A DNA stretch of 64,000 nt from Nitrosospira sp. Nsp2 (lineage in GTDB: Bacteria; Pseudomonadota; Gammaproteobacteria; Burkholderiales; Nitrosomonadaceae), in assembly GCF_003050965.1 (NCBI RefSeq), contig NZ_QAOU01000001.1, forward strand, positions 558,001-622,000. Direction: 5' to 3'. This document shows, one piece after another, positions 17,026 through 26,633 of this stretch. Numbering within the stretch: position 1 is the first letter of the stretch; every line of letters begins with the position of its first letter. The notes under the pieces were generated by a model that searched no databases, was not told the origin of the DNA, and was given only the letters and a program-made list of their open reading frames with translations. The position numbers and the translations under genes are program-made.

Positions 17026-17900
17026 TAGCTTTCCTCCGGATCGTTGACCGAATTTCCATTTTTATAACAGAGCCTCCGGCTTCATGATTGAAGCCCTCGA
17101 TTACGCAACTGCGGCCTCCCTCATCTCATCGTTTCGATGTATCTGTCATGGGCGGGCGGGCCTAAACGACGGGATATTGTTTTTGTATTCCGCGGTTCCT
17201 TCCAGTCCCCACGTTGCGATTCCCGTATCTACCGGGTGAAGAGGCGGCGTAATCGTCGCGGTTGACCGGAATGCACGCCACCTTGGTCCAAGCACTTTAT
17301 CAATCACCCTAACCGTTTTATAGACCAAGTCTGGTGTTACTGCCTGGACTCAAAACCGGGCGCGCGCCTCGATCACGAAATGCACTAGCCGACATCCGAT
17401 AAGCGTTTCGGGGGGAAACACCAAAAGCAGATTCCCTGCGTTATCTGGCTCTCTATGCCGAAGTCATTCCTGGTAAGGTCGCCACCGGATATAACACCGC
17501 CATCGCGGCCTCGGCCAGGAAGTTTCGGGAAGTATCGTTTTCGACGCGTTCATTCTTTCTGGTGACTATGCTGAGTCACTTCCCAGAATACGGGATACCT
17601 TCGGGTTACGTTTAATTCGGCGCAACCCAGGACGCCGGTGTTTTTTCAGTAATGATTTGAAAAACTGCTATTTTTAGATCATGGGCTCGACGTTCATTAT
17701 TTTTTTTACGCTGCCCAGGGCAGATAAGTTACAGCGGTCCGGGCAGGACAAATTTTGTCAATGGCCTTTGGGTGGAGCGACCGCCATGCAGCATCACGGT
17801 AATGGCGGATAAACAAGGGCCGTGTAAGGTTGAGCAGTCTATCAAGTTATATCCCAGTTCAGCGCTGGTCTGATAACTAACAGACTAAAAGGAGGTATTT
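17026..17900. other. Long intergenic region with one gene relic
   Basis: It contains a decayed partial copy of the DUF4239-like gene (17428-17582, listed separately), AT-rich runs near 17640-17710 and the ribosome-binding site AAGGAGG of the sulfatase at 17889-17895. No intact gene was found. Confidence 0.5.
17428..17582 (+). pseudogene. Relic of the DUF4239-like gene (copy 1)
   Basis: About 155 bases align with 20258-20410 inside the intact gene at 19725. Both contain GCAGATTCCC, TTATCTGGCT, an ACCGCCATC core followed by CTCGGCCAGGA, and TTCATTCT/TCTCTGGTGA blocks in the same order and spacing, with small indels that destroy the frame. It corresponds to the last two membrane helices of that protein. 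Confidence 0.65.
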
Positions 17901-19391
17901 ATGGCAACGTCACGACCAAATATCCTGGTCCTCTTCGGCGATGACATCGGATGGTGGAACATAAGCTACAACAACCGTGGCCAGATGGGTTATCGGACCC
18001 CCAACATCGACCGCGTGGCCAGCGAAGGCGTCGGATTCACTGATTATTATGCGCAACAGAGCTGCACCGCAGGGCGCGCGGCTTTCATTACGGGACAGAA
18101 TCCGGTTCGTACCGGCCTGACCAAGGTCGGCGTTCCGGGCGCAAACGTTGGATTGCAAAAGGAAGATCCCACCATTGCCGATCTGCTCAAGCCCCTGGGA
18201 TACGCAACAGGCCAGTTCGGTAAGAATCACCTCGGGGACAAGGACGAGTTCCTCCCGACCGTGCACGGCTTTGACGAGTTCTTTGGCAATCTCTACCACC
18301 TGAACGCGGAAGAAGAGCCGGAACTTCCGGACTACCCCCGGGACCCGGAGTTCAGGAAGCGTTATGGTCCCCGAGGCGTGCTGCACTCCCAGGCGGACGG
18401 CAAGGGCGGACAGAAGATTGAGGACACGGGTCCCCTGACCAAGAAGCGGATGGAAACCATCGACGAAGAGGTAACGGACGTCGCTCTCAGCTATATTGAC
18501 AAATGCCACAAGGCGAGCAAGCCTTTCTTCGTCTGGTGGAATGCCTCGGCCATGCACTTTCGCACCCATGTAGCCGACAAGCACAAGGGAAAGAGTGGGC
18601 AAGGCGATTATAACGACCGGATGGTTGCCCACGACGAGGATGTGGGCCGGATGCTTTCCAAGCTGGACGAATTGGGCATCGCCGATAACACTATCGTCAT
18701 ATACGCGACGGATAACGGGCCACACTACAACAGCTGGCCCGACGCCGGGATCACGCCGTTTCGATCCGAGAAGAACACCAACTGGGAAGGGGGGTGGCGG
18801 GTGCCCGCATTCGTGCGGTGGCTTGGCAAGATCAAGGCGGGCACAATGCTCAACGATATCGTCACTCACCAGGACTGGTTGCCCACGCTCCTCGCCGCCG
18901 CGGGGGACGCGGACATCAAACAGAAGCTCCTTAATGGCCATACGGCTGGCAGCAGGACCTTCAAGGTTCACATCGATGGCTACAACATGCTGCCCTACCT
19001 TACCGGCGACACGAAGGAAAGCCCGAGGAATTTCTTCTTCTACGTCAGCGATGATGGCGACATTCTTGCGATTCGCATGGGTGACTATAAAGTTGTACTG
19101 ATGGAGCAACGAGCGACGCGAATGATGTGCTGGCTTGAGCCGTTCGTGAAGCTGCGGGGACCCAAGATTTTCCATCTGCGCCGAGATCCTTTCGAGCGGG
19201 CCGACGATAACTCGAATACCTACTGGGACTGGGTCCTGGACCACGCCTTCATCATTTACGAGATGCAGGGATTGGTGGCGCAGCAGATCGAGAACTTCGT
19301 GAAGTACCCGCCGCGCCAGAAGCCGGCGGCGTTCAATCTCGACGAGGTGATGAGAACATTGCAGGACGCAATCGGCGGCGCTAAACATTGA
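17901..19391 (+). CDS. Sulfatase (Cys-type arylsulfatase family)
   Basis: A 496-residue sulfatase. NILVLFGDDIGWWNISYNN holds the metal-binding Asp pair (D14, D15). QQSCTAGRAAFITGQ is the formylglycine motif, with C55 as the residue to be modified. FGKNHLGD and YATDNGPHYNSWPD supply the remaining active-site Lys, His and Asp-Asn. It is shorter than, and clearly distinct from, the 784-residue sulfatase at 3708. It has no signal peptide. AAGGAGGTATTTATG gives a very strong start. The maturase needed for C55 is 14 kb away at 2194. It is framed by pieces of the DUF4239-like gene. Confidence 0.9.
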   Translation: MATSRPNILVLFGDDIGWWNISYNNRGQMGYRTPNIDRVASEGVGFTDYYAQQSCTAGRAAFITGQNPVRTGLTKVGVPGANVGLQKEDPTIADLLKPLGYATGQFGKNHLGDKDEFLPTVHGFDEFFGNLYHLNAEEEPELPDYPRDPEFRKRYGPRGVLHSQADGKGGQKIEDTGPLTKKRMETIDEEVTDVALSYIDKCHKASKPFFVWWNASAMHFRTHVADKHKGKSGQGDYNDRMVAHDEDVGRMLSKLDELGIADNTIVIYATDNGPHYNSWPDAGITPFRSEKNTNWEGGWRVPAFVRWLGKIKAGTMLNDIVTHQDWLPTLLAAAGDADIKQKLLNGHTAGSRTFKVHIDGYNMLPYLTGDTKESPRNFFFYVSDDGDILAIRMGDYKVVLMEQRATRMMCWLEPFVKLRGPKIFHLRRDPFERADDNSNTYWDWVLDHAFIIYEMQGLVAQQIENFVKYPPRQKPAAFNLDEVMRTLQDAIGGAKH

Positions 19392-19724
19392 CGAGTTGCT
19401 TGTATCTCAAGCGATCCAGCTGGGGCTGGCGGTCGCGCCGGACGCTGCTGTATTGCGTAGGGCAGGAGCAAGTTAGTCGCGAGGAGTTTCGGGAACGTAT
19501 GCTCTTCGACGCTGTGGTGGAACGACCAATCGTGGTTGATGGAAGCGGTGTGCTTGGAAACAGTGTGCTGTAACCCGTGATGGAACGCAGTCATTCGTGA
19601 TCTCCTGGCTAAGGTTGTTACAAAACTCGGCGGCGATTTTGAGCCGGGGGTGAATGTTTTTGTATTGCTGCCGGCAATATCGTAACGGCGAAGTGGTTAG
19701 CGGGCGTAGGAGGATTGAATAAAT
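19392..19724. other. Intergenic stretch without a supported gene
   Basis: No protein-like frame with a ribosome-binding site. AGGAGG at 19708-19713 serves the next gene. Plus- and minus-strand frames near 19388-19594 have shadow-type composition. Confidence 0.35.
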
Positions 19725-20522
19725 ATGGTTTGGGTGATTTTCGTCGCAACGATTATCGTGGTGGTGCTCGCTATCGAGGCTGGATTCAGGCTCGGGCGTC
19801 GGGTGCGACAGAGGTCGGAGGACGAGAAGGAAGCAGCGGTATCCGCGATCGCTGGCGCCATCCTGGCCTTGGCGGGGTTCATGCTGGCGTTCACCTTCGG
19901 GATTTCGTCGGATCGGCTGAACGATCGCAAAACGCTGGTGCGGGATGAGGCCAATGCAATTGGCACCGCCTGGCTGCGGGCGGATTTCCTGCCGGAGCCG
20001 GATCGGGCGGAGGCGAAAGGGCTTTTACGGAAATATGTCGCCGATCGCCTGGACGCAGCTCAGGCGCATGACCTCAATCAGGTGCAAAAAGGTGTTGGCG
20101 AGTCCAGCCGAATCCAGCATCAACTATGGGACACGGCGGTCAAGAACGCGCGCAAGGATATGAACTCGGACGTTGCCGCGCTTTATATTGAATCGCTGAA
20201 CGAGCTGATCAATATTCATACTTTGCGTGTAGCTGTAGCACTGCATGCGCAGATTCCCGGCATTATCTGGCTGGTTCTCTACGCCCTGGTCATTCTCGGC
20301 ATGATGGCCACTGGATATCAGACCGCCATCACGGGCTCGGCCAGGAGGTCGCGCGCAGTGTCGCTTCTGGCGCTCTCATTCTCTCTGGTGATTGCGCTGA
20401 TCGCCGTGCTTGACCGCCCGGAAAGCGACTTTATCAGGGTTCCACAGAAGCCGTTGACCGACCTCCAGGCATCAATGGCTGCGGGAGGGGAGGCTCCTCT
20501 AGATGCCGGTCAGGGGCGCTGA
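19725..20522 (+). CDS. DUF4239-like (bestrophin-like) membrane protein
   Basis: A 265-residue protein with an N-terminal helix (VIFVATIIVVVLAIEAGF), a second at about 43-62 (AIAGAILALAGFMLAFTFG), a cytosolic helical middle part (VRDEANAIGTAWLRADFLPE is typical of this family), and two C-terminal helices at about 185-204 and 215-232 (SLLALSFSLVIALIAVLDRP). The layout agrees with the DUF4239/bestrophin-like family, proposed as ion channels but not proven. AGGAGG lies 11 bases before the ATG. Two decayed partial copies lie nearby, at 17428 and 20553, showing a history of local duplication. Confidence 0.75.
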   Translation: MVWVIFVATIIVVVLAIEAGFRLGRRVRQRSEDEKEAAVSAIAGAILALAGFMLAFTFGISSDRLNDRKTLVRDEANAIGTAWLRADFLPEPDRAEAKGLLRKYVADRLDAAQAHDLNQVQKGVGESSRIQHQLWDTAVKNARKDMNSDVAALYIESLNELINIHTLRVAVALHAQIPGIIWLVLYALVILGMMATGYQTAITGSARRSRAVSLLALSFSLVIALIAVLDRPESDFIRVPQKPLTDLQASMAAGGEAPLDAGQGR

Positions 20523-20552
20523 TCAATGATTTTGGGAATATTGTCGGCGAGG

Positions 20553-20823
20553 GGCTGCACCCGTAACCGGCATTGTCTGGCTGATTCTCTACTCATCGTC
20601 ATTCGGGGCATGATTGCAGTCGGACACCGGATCGCGATCTGCACGGATCCTGGCTCTCTCGTTCCCGCTGGTGATCACGCTGATCGCCGCGCTTGATCGC
20701 CCACGAAGCGACTTTCTCATGGTTCTACAGCGGCCGTTGACCGGCCTCAAGGCGTCAATAGCTGCGAACTTGGAAGACGCGTTCAGAGATTCAGCACAGG
20801 TCCTGACAAACCGGTCGGAATAA
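20553..20823 (+). pseudogene. Relic of the DUF4239-like gene (copy 2)
   Basis: The sequence repeats the 3' end of the gene just upstream: CCGGCATTGTCTGGCTGATT against CCGGCATTATCTGGCTGGTT, then an open stretch encoding ILALSFPLVITLIAALDRPR and QRPLTGLKASIAA, against LLALSFSLVIALIAVLDRPE and QKPLTDLQASMAA in the intact protein. An internal deletion of about 50 bases and a stop remove the first half. The open remnant at 20614-20823 has no ribosome-binding site and is probably not expressed. Confidence 0.75.
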
Positions 20824-21046
20824 TTGAAGCATCAGGCTCGAATGACAGCGGAATGCACAGGCGCCCGAAGTTCGGTATTTGGATGGGGCACCGTAAGCAG
20901 GCACCGATGTGATGCTGGTCACGATATGTATCTTAATTGACACAAATGAGCACGCCTCTATAGCAATTTTAAAAACGATGCCAAATCAGGTTAAGATACG
21001 TGAGTCTTTATCCGATACTTTTCGGTGTCGGACCGGGATAAAGGTT

Positions 21047-21076
21047 TTGACACACCTTTCCGCTGTTCATTTTAAA
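21047..21076 (+). promoter_or_regulatory. Possible sigma-70 promoter for the comEA-like gene
   Basis: TTGACA at 21047-21052 matches the -35 consensus. The -10 candidate at the right distance is only TTTTAA/TTTAAA (21070-21076), and the leader would be about 12 bases, so this is tentative. Confidence 0.3.
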
Positions 21077-21092
21077 CCATAAAGGAAAAAAC

Positions 21093-21392
21093 ATGCGCAA
21101 GCTACTCATGATTATGGCCATACCGCTGCTGTTCGCCGGCACGGCATTCGGGGCTGTCAATATCAATACCGCTACACAGGAAGAGCTTCAGACGGTGAGC
21201 GGTATTACGGCGGCCAAAGCGAAGGCAATTATCGACTACCGTTCAAAAGCAGGCAAGTTCAAGACGACCGAAGACCTGGCGAAGGTGGATGGCGTAAATG
21301 AACAGCACCTCGACATGAAGCAGCTCTACAGGGAAGTTACGGTTACCGGGCCCACGGTATTGAAAACGAAAGAAAAATCAGCAGCGAAGTAA
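21093..21392 (+). CDS. ComEA-like helix-hairpin-helix protein
   Basis: A 99-residue exported protein with a signal peptide (MRKLLMIMAIPLLFAGTAFG). One helix-hairpin-helix pair follows: VNINTATQEELQTVSGI, then AAKAKAIIDYR and GKFKTTEDLAKVDGV. This is the DNA-binding module of the competence protein ComEA. The chain continues for about 25 residues with a Lys-rich tail instead of the usual second hairpin end. Periplasmic DNA binding in uptake is the family role, although many proteobacterial single-domain ComEA proteins are untested. AAAGGAAAAAAC precedes the ATG. A strong terminator follows at 21495. Confidence 0.85.
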   Translation: MRKLLMIMAIPLLFAGTAFGAVNINTATQEELQTVSGITAAKAKAIIDYRSKAGKFKTTEDLAKVDGVNEQHLDMKQLYREVTVTGPTVLKTKEKSAAK

Positions 21393-21494
21393 CACCAGCC
21401 CGCCACATTTTGAAACGTCCATGGAGACAGGTGCTTCGACACCGAATGCAAGCCTGATATGAACTAAATCACATCAGCGCACGTCAAACCATGC

Positions 21495-21522
21495 AAAACC
21501 CCCGGCTAGTCCGGGGGTTTTG
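21495..21522 (+). terminator. Rho-independent terminator
   Basis: A seven-base-pair stem, CCCCCGG/CCGGGGG, with the loop CTAGT, flanked by AAAA and TTTT. It lies 103 bases after the comEA-like stop and separates it from typA. Confidence 0.85.
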
Positions 21523-21596
21523 GTTTATTGCTTGTTGAAACACTCCTGACCGGGACTCCATAAACCCTATCAGGTGTGGGCGTACTTCTTCACAAC

Positions 21597-21605
21597 TGGT
21601 ATAAT
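21597..21605 (+). promoter_or_regulatory. Extended -10 promoter of typA
   Basis: TGGTATAAT is a perfect extended -10 element (TGnTATAAT). It lies 35 bases before the typA ATG, giving a leader of about 28 bases with AAGGAA as ribosome-binding site. No good -35 is seen, as is usual for extended -10 promoters. Confidence 0.6.
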
Positions 21606-21640
21606 GCCGCCCTTTTGTCGCTCCGGCGAAGGAATCCTTT

Positions 21641-23455
21641 ATGTCCCGTCCTATACGCAATATCGCCATCATCGCTCATGTCGATCACGGCAAGACGACT
21701 CTGGTGGATAAACTGCTTCATCAGGCAGGCTCTTTCGCTGCGCACCAGCACATTGCGGATCGGGTGATGGATTCCAGTGACATTGAGCGCGAGCGCGGCA
21801 TTACCATACTTGCAAAGAACTGCGCGGTCGATTATGAAGGGGTCCATATCAATATTGTGGATACGCCGGGGCATGCCGATTTTGGCGGCGAAGTCGAACG
21901 CGTCCTGTCAATGGTTGACGGTGTGCTGCTACTAGTGGATGCGGTCGAGGGCCCCATGCCGCAGACCCGTTTTGTCACTAAAAAAGCGCTGGCGCTGGGT
22001 CTGCTTCCCATTGTCGTGGTCAACAAAATAGACCGCCCCGGCGCACGTCCGGACTGGGTCGTGAATCATACATTCGATTTGTTCGATAAGCTGGGCGCCA
22101 ACGAAGACCAGATGGACTTTCCCGTAGTGTACGCCTCCGCGCTCAACGGCTACGCCACCACGGACCTGAAACAGCCCGGTACCGATATGCGCCCCCTGTT
22201 TGACGTCATCCTCAAGCATGTGAGCGCACCCACGGGCAACGCCGACGAACCGTTGCAGCTTCAGATCAGCGCCCTGGATTATTCCAGCTTTGTCGGGCGC
22301 ATCGGTATAGGCCGCATCAGTCGCGGCCGGCTCAGGCCTGCTCAGGACGTGATGGTCATGGCTGGCGCAGCTACGCCGAAGAAGGCCAAGGTAAACCAGG
22401 TGCTGGGTTTTCGCGGGATTGAGCGTGTGCAGCTGGACGAGGCGCAGGCGGGAGACATCGTTTTGATCAATGGGATTGAAGAGCTCTGTATCGGCGCAAC
22501 CCTTGCCGATATCAATCAGCCCGAAGCGTTGCCGATGCCCGCTGTGGATGAACCCACGCTGACGATGAATTTTCAGGTAAATACGTCGCCTTTTGCGGGT
22601 AAGGAAGGCAAGTTTGTTACGAGCCGCCAATTGCGCGAGCGGCTCGAAAAAGAGCTTCTCACCAATGTTGCGATGAAGCTGGAAGAAACGGGCGACACCG
22701 ACTCCTTTCTGGTTTCCGGCCGGGGCGAACTGCATCTCACCATTTTGCTGGAAAGCATGCGTCGCGAAGGCTATGAGCTTGCTGTGTCCCGTCCGCATGT
22801 GGTGCTGCGGGAGATTGACGGGGTTAAATGCGAACCCTTCGAAATGCTTACCGTGGATGTGGAAGAAGCGCATCAAGGCGCAGTAATGGAAGCGCTGGGG
22901 GCGCGCCGCGGCGATTTGCAGGATATGGTCTCGGACGAACGCGGCCGCGTGCGGCTGGATTACCGTATTCCCGCGCGGGGACTGATCGGATTCCAGTCTG
23001 ACTTCATGACCATGACCCGTGGTACCGGCCTCATGAGTCACGTATTCGACGAATATGCCCCGCTACGGCCGGAAATTGCCGCCCGCCGCAATGGCGTGCT
23101 CATCTCCGCAGAGCAGGGGGAAGCGGTCGCCTACGCGCTTTGGAAATTACAGGAGCGTGGGCGCATGTTCGTCAGTCCGGGCGACCGCTTGTACGAGGGA
23201 ATGGTAATTGGCATTCACAGCCGTGACAACGATCTGGTCGTCAACCCGATAAAAGGAAAACAATTGACGAACGTACGTGCGTCCGGAACTGACGAAGCAG
23301 TGACCCTGACGCCGCCAATTCAGCTCACTCTGGAATCCGCGATCGAATTCATTGCTGACGATGAGCTGGTGGAGATTACCCCGAAAACTATCCGCATCCG
23401 CAAGCGTTTCCTGCAGGAACATGAACGCAAGAAAGCTTCACGCGCAGCGGCGTAG
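21641..23455 (+). CDS. typA: Ribosome-associated translational GTPase TypA/BipA
   Basis: A 604-residue protein, the normal length for the family. G1 [17 protein letters not shown] (residues 12-28), switch-[22 protein letters not shown] and [13 protein letters not shown] are all intact. [19 protein letters not shown] and [12 protein letters not shown] mark the EF-G-like domain III/V and the TypA-specific C-terminal domain. TypA binds the 70S ribosome and supports 50S assembly and growth at low temperature or under stress. It is expressed from its own promoter at 21597, alone. Confidence 0.97.
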   Translation: MSRPIRNIAIIAHVDHGKTTLVDKLLHQAGSFAAHQHIADRVMDSSDIERERGITILAKNCAVDYEGVHINIVDTPGHADFGGEVERVLSMVDGVLLLVDAVEGPMPQTRFVTKKALALGLLPIVVVNKIDRPGARPDWVVNHTFDLFDKLGANEDQMDFPVVYASALNGYATTDLKQPGTDMRPLFDVILKHVSAPTGNADEPLQLQISALDYSSFVGRIGIGRISRGRLRPAQDVMVMAGAATPKKAKVNQVLGFRGIERVQLDEAQAGDIVLINGIEELCIGATLADINQPEALPMPAVDEPTLTMNFQVNTSPFAGKEGKFVTSRQLRERLEKELLTNVAMKLEETGDTDSFLVSGRGELHLTILLESMRREGYELAVSRPHVVLREIDGVKCEPFEMLTVDVEEAHQGAVMEALGARRGDLQDMVSDERGRVRLDYRIPARGLIGFQSDFMTMTRGTGLMSHVFDEYAPLRPEIAARRNGVLISAEQGEAVAYALWKLQERGRMFVSPGDRLYEGMVIGIHSRDNDLVVNPIKGKQLTNVRASGTDEAVTLTPPIQLTLESAIEFIADDELVEITPKTIRIRKRFLQEHERKKASRAAA

Positions 23456-23582
23456 TCCCAACGAAGGGTAGGGGTGGCCTGGTTCGTCATGGGCTACCTC
23501 CATTCATCCGCGCGGGTTGCTGGCTGGGCCTGTTTTCGGTCCGCCCATCGGTCCGGGCAATTGAGCGCAACCCGTACCTGCC

Positions 23583-24206
23583 GTGAACGAAAAAATCCTC
23601 TGGTATGTCGCTGATCCCATGTGCTCATGGTGCTGGGGATTCGCACCTGTAATCGAGCAAGTCCGGAATACGTATGGCCATCGCCTGAAAGTGGAGTTAT
23701 TACTGGGAGGGTTGCGGCCGGGGACCAGCCACCCGCTACCGTCCCCCCAGCGGCAGGAGATCCTCGGTCATTGGCAGGCTGTGCATCGGGTAACGGGACA
23801 GCCCTTCCAATTTGCGGGCGCGATGCCGGAGGGATTCATTTACGACACCGAGCCTGCTTGTCGAGCAGTAGTTGTCGTTTCGATGCTCAACCCAGAAGCG
23901 ATCTTCACTTTTTTTCGTGCAGTGCAATCCGCTTTCTATGTCGAACAGAGAAACGTAACCGATGCCCTGGTCCTGGCCGAACTCGCCGGGGACGTGGGGC
24001 TGGAGACACAGCAGTTTCTGCAGGCGTTTGAATCCGACGCAGCCCGGGACATGACGCAAGGTCATTTTCACAGGGCGAGTCAGCTGGGTGTGCGCGGCTT
24101 CCCAACCCTGATAGGGCAGAAGGCGGCCTTATATTTGCTAATTTCCGGCGGCTACTGCCCGCTCGAAGAATTAAATCCCAAAATCATCCAGTGGCTGGAT
24201 ACATAG
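23583..24206 (+). CDS. DsbA-family (FrnE-like) thioredoxin-fold oxidoreductase
   Basis: A 207-residue protein beginning at a GTG; the family opening WYVADPMCSWCWGFAPVI follows within ten residues. The CSWC pair (C14, C17) is the redox centre. GLRPG, then RAVVVVSMLNPEAIFTFFRA, and RGFPTLIGQ with the cis-Pro complete the thioredoxin fold with a helical insert. There is no signal peptide, so it probably acts in the cytosol on thiols or as an isomerase. The ribosome-binding site is weak. It lies 127 bases after typA and may be its own unit. Confidence 0.8.
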   Translation: MNEKILWYVADPMCSWCWGFAPVIEQVRNTYGHRLKVELLLGGLRPGTSHPLPSPQRQEILGHWQAVHRVTGQPFQFAGAMPEGFIYDTEPACRAVVVVSMLNPEAIFTFFRAVQSAFYVEQRNVTDALVLAELAGDVGLETQQFLQAFESDAARDMTQGHFHRASQLGVRGFPTLIGQKAALYLLISGGYCPLEELNPKIIQWLDT

Positions 24207-24326
24207 CTTGTAAGCCTGCGATCAGGAAAACTGCTGGCAAAATTGAACCACCGATCAAAAAACTACGGTGAAACCTCGCTGATCTTCGGTTGGTGGTCGG
24301 GGCTTCTGGGTGACCTTGGACAGCGG

Positions 24327-24995
24327 CTACAGGCCGGTTCCAGTTGAAAACCCGAGGCGTTCCAGCAACGCGCGGAAGGTATCGCTGGCGATGATGAAGG
24401 CGATCAGATAGGAGGTTAAGCTTAGAAGGATAATGGTACCGACAGACCGCCATGGGCTCAAGGTGGAATAACGCCTCCACGTAGAGAGGAAATCTGCATC
24501 CTGGGGTGCTTCCCGGCTCCCGTACAAGTTCAATTCCGCGAGGATATTTTGCCGGGCCCGGCGTAGTGCATCCCGGACGCCCGTTCGATAAGCGGCGTCG
24601 ATCAATTCAATCCGTTTAGCTTGGGTATCGAAGGAGGCTTCGGGTTTTGATGCGTTCCTGGCTGCTTCCTGGTAAAAATTCTGAAAGCGATCGACGTAAC
24701 GACTGTCAGCCAGCATGGAATCAACCAGGATTTGAATGTCCGCTATCAGCTCCTTGCTGGGCCTGGGATGCGGGGCCGCGGGTTCCGGTTTCAGCACTCT
24801 GCCTATTTCCTGAATAAACTCGCGTTCTTTTCGGGTAATAAGCCTGAGCCAGATTGCCTCCACCGCTTGAGGGGAAGGCAGGCGGGATTTCTGGTCGTGG
24901 CCGGCGTCTTCATAGAGCTTTTCCAGCTCTATGTTCGCAGCGCTTTCGCAATCAGCATCAATTGTCTCCAGCCCGGTTCTGAGAGTATCACTCAT
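24327..24995 (-). CDS. Unknown protein with a C-terminal membrane anchor
   Basis: A 222-residue, largely helical and highly charged protein: ELEKLYEDAGHDQKSRLP, TRKEREFIQEIGRVLKPEP, RTGVRDALRRARQNILAEL. A single hydrophobic segment at about 188-208 (VGTIILLSLTSYLIAFIIAS) is followed by a short tail. This suggests a tail-anchored cytosolic protein. I recognise no family. The gene is convergent with the DsbA-family gene and has no partner upstream. Confidence 0.6.
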   Translation of the reverse strand: MSDTLRTGLETIDADCESAANIELEKLYEDAGHDQKSRLPSPQAVEAIWLRLITRKEREFIQEIGRVLKPEPAAPHPRPSKELIADIQILVDSMLADSRYVDRFQNFYQEAARNASKPEASFDTQAKRIELIDAAYRTGVRDALRRARQNILAELNLYGSREAPQDADFLSTWRRYSTLSPWRSVGTIILLSLTSYLIAFIIASDTFRALLERLGFSTGTGL

Positions 24996-25397
24996 TATGA
25001 TTGCGGAAGCAGTCCCTCTTGGTTGAGATCATGAAATCCATTTCGTGGACCGCTGTACAAGCGCGGGAAGTTAAGTGGCGCCCCCCACCCCAGCCTGCGA
25101 TGCGATGCGCGAGTAATCAAACTGCGGGCCATCCCACCCGCCGCGGGCGGGTGTACGATCAACCTTAACGCTTGCCCTTAGCACTCACCCGTGCCCTCGC
25201 TTGTATTCTCACGCACACCGCGTCAGCAGCGGCCTTTTTACCAATTACCAAGTGTAACGTAATTTAAAAGCCTCGTGCGTTGAGTACCTTCCCCTGGCGG
25301 CGATTGCGCTGTAAGCGACGGGGCGCATCAGCCGCCGCCTGACGTTCAGCTGTCGACCATTTATTGGAACATTCTCGCGATTCAACCTGCCGCGGTG
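24996..25397. other. Intergenic stretch without a supported gene
   Basis: An 8-bp GC-only hairpin at 25135-25153 (CACCCGCC/GGCGGGTG) without a T-run is the only structure I see. The minus-strand frame at 25264-25557 has a shadow-type composition. Confidence 0.35.
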
Positions 25398-26468
25398 TCA
25401 GATCGGTATCGCGGCAAAGGCGTCCAGATCCTCTACGGCAGCGGCTACGCGGCGAATGAGCTCGTGGTTGCTCTCGGGCTCGATCATTCCCCCCACCGCT
25501 AGCGAGACAATCATGGCCTCGAAGGGATAGGCCAGGTGCGCGCGATATCGCTGCCACAGACTGCCGGGATCAATCCCTGTAATTCCATGTTGTGCGAGCA
25601 CTTGCGCATAGGTTGTCAGAAAACGGGCTTCGTGCGCCCGCCGCACCTCGGGTTTGAGTGCCGTAGCAAGAAAATAGGAAATATCCGCGACTCCCTCGCC
25701 GAAGCGCACCAGTTGCCAGTCGAGGAGGCCGGGTTGGGACTGGCGCCAAAATATATTTCCCGGATGACAATCATGATGCACAAGCGTTTGCGGGCCATCT
25801 GAAAGAAAACGCATTGCCTGGCGGCGATGCCGGGCATAACGCACGGCCCATCCTCTAACCGCTGCGGGCACAAGCTTTCCGGCGCGCTTCAGGCCGCGCT
25901 GCATCAGAGGCACAGCCAGAGCTGTGCCCAGGTGATCCTCCAGCCGACGTACCGGGCCGGCAAGCCATCGATAGGTATGTGCGAGCGCCACCTTGTTCCA
26001 AAAGAAAGCATGAAAACGGGCAAGTTGCTCAATGACGAGTGTGGCTTGCGCCGGGGTCAGGGCGTCGCCTGGTCGGCCCGCCGTAGCCCCGGCTTCAGTC
26101 ACATCGCCGAGAACCAGTGTTGCGCCTCTCCCAGGCTTGCTCTGGGCCGCGAGAAATCCCGGGACGGCCAGCGGAACGGCATGCGCCGCTTCTTTGTAGA
26201 AACGTACCTCCGTATGCAGCAGTCCCGGCAAAGCCGTGATGAGCCGCGCGCGCCAGTCGAGCGATGGCAACTTCACAAACCATCGCCGGGGCAGCGCTGC
26301 GGGACCATCATGTTCTATTGCAAGGCGTACTCGGGTGGTCGTGCCGATATCAACAGAGACGGTAGTGACATCCGATACGATTACGTCGGGGTAACCATGT
26401 TTAACCACTCGTTGAGCCCAGTCTATGGTTAAATCGCTGGGGCGCCGTGCAAGGATTTTCTGCTTCAT
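25398..26468 (-). CDS. Aminoglycoside-phosphotransferase-like kinase
   Basis: A 356-residue protein with the APH/choline-kinase fold. The catalytic loop is LVHHDCHPGNIFW (Asp and Asn of HxDxxxxN), and the metal-binding segment is GLLDWQLVRFGEGVADISYF. The N-terminal lobe has RWFVKLPSLDW with the ATP-binding Lys. The substrate is unknown; relatives are often described as ecdysteroid-kinase-like or DUF1679-like proteins and are not drug-resistance enzymes. It starts at the ATG at 26468, about 120 bases past the terminator of the gene upstream. Confidence 0.8.
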   Translation of the reverse strand: MKQKILARRPSDLTIDWAQRVVKHGYPDVIVSDVTTVSVDIGTTTRVRLAIEHDGPAALPRRWFVKLPSLDWRARLITALPGLLHTEVRFYKEAAHAVPLAVPGFLAAQSKPGRGATLVLGDVTEAGATAGRPGDALTPAQATLVIEQLARFHAFFWNKVALAHTYRWLAGPVRRLEDHLGTALAVPLMQRGLKRAGKLVPAAVRGWAVRYARHRRQAMRFLSDGPQTLVHHDCHPGNIFWRQSQPGLLDWQLVRFGEGVADISYFLATALKPEVRRAHEARFLTTYAQVLAQHGITGIDPGSLWQRYRAHLAYPFEAMIVSLAVGGMIEPESNHELIRRVAAAVEDLDAFAAIPI

Positions 26469-26586
26469 TTGTTTTTATTATGGCCGGCTCGTTGTTGAAT
26501 CCGCGGACGATCCCTCGTATCGCTACCGTTCTGCGTGCTCCACAATTAATATTGTCTCGGATGGCCTGATCCCTCAAAACCTCCAT

Positions 26587-26614
26587 AAAAAAGGGAGCCG
26601 AGGCTCCCTTTTTT
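26587..26614 (-). terminator. Rho-independent terminator (symmetrical)
   Basis: AAAAAAGGGAGCC-GA-GGCTCCCTTTTTT: a seven-pair GC-rich stem with A and T runs on the two sides, so it works in both directions. It lies directly after the stop of the minus-strand gene at 26634. Confidence 0.85.
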
Positions 26615-26633
26615 ATAAATGAGTTTCGAAAGA

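Noticed and set aside
25135-25153. 8-bp GC hairpin in the intergenic region
   Set aside because: There is no T-run and it is 245 bases from the nearest stop, so I do not call it a terminator.
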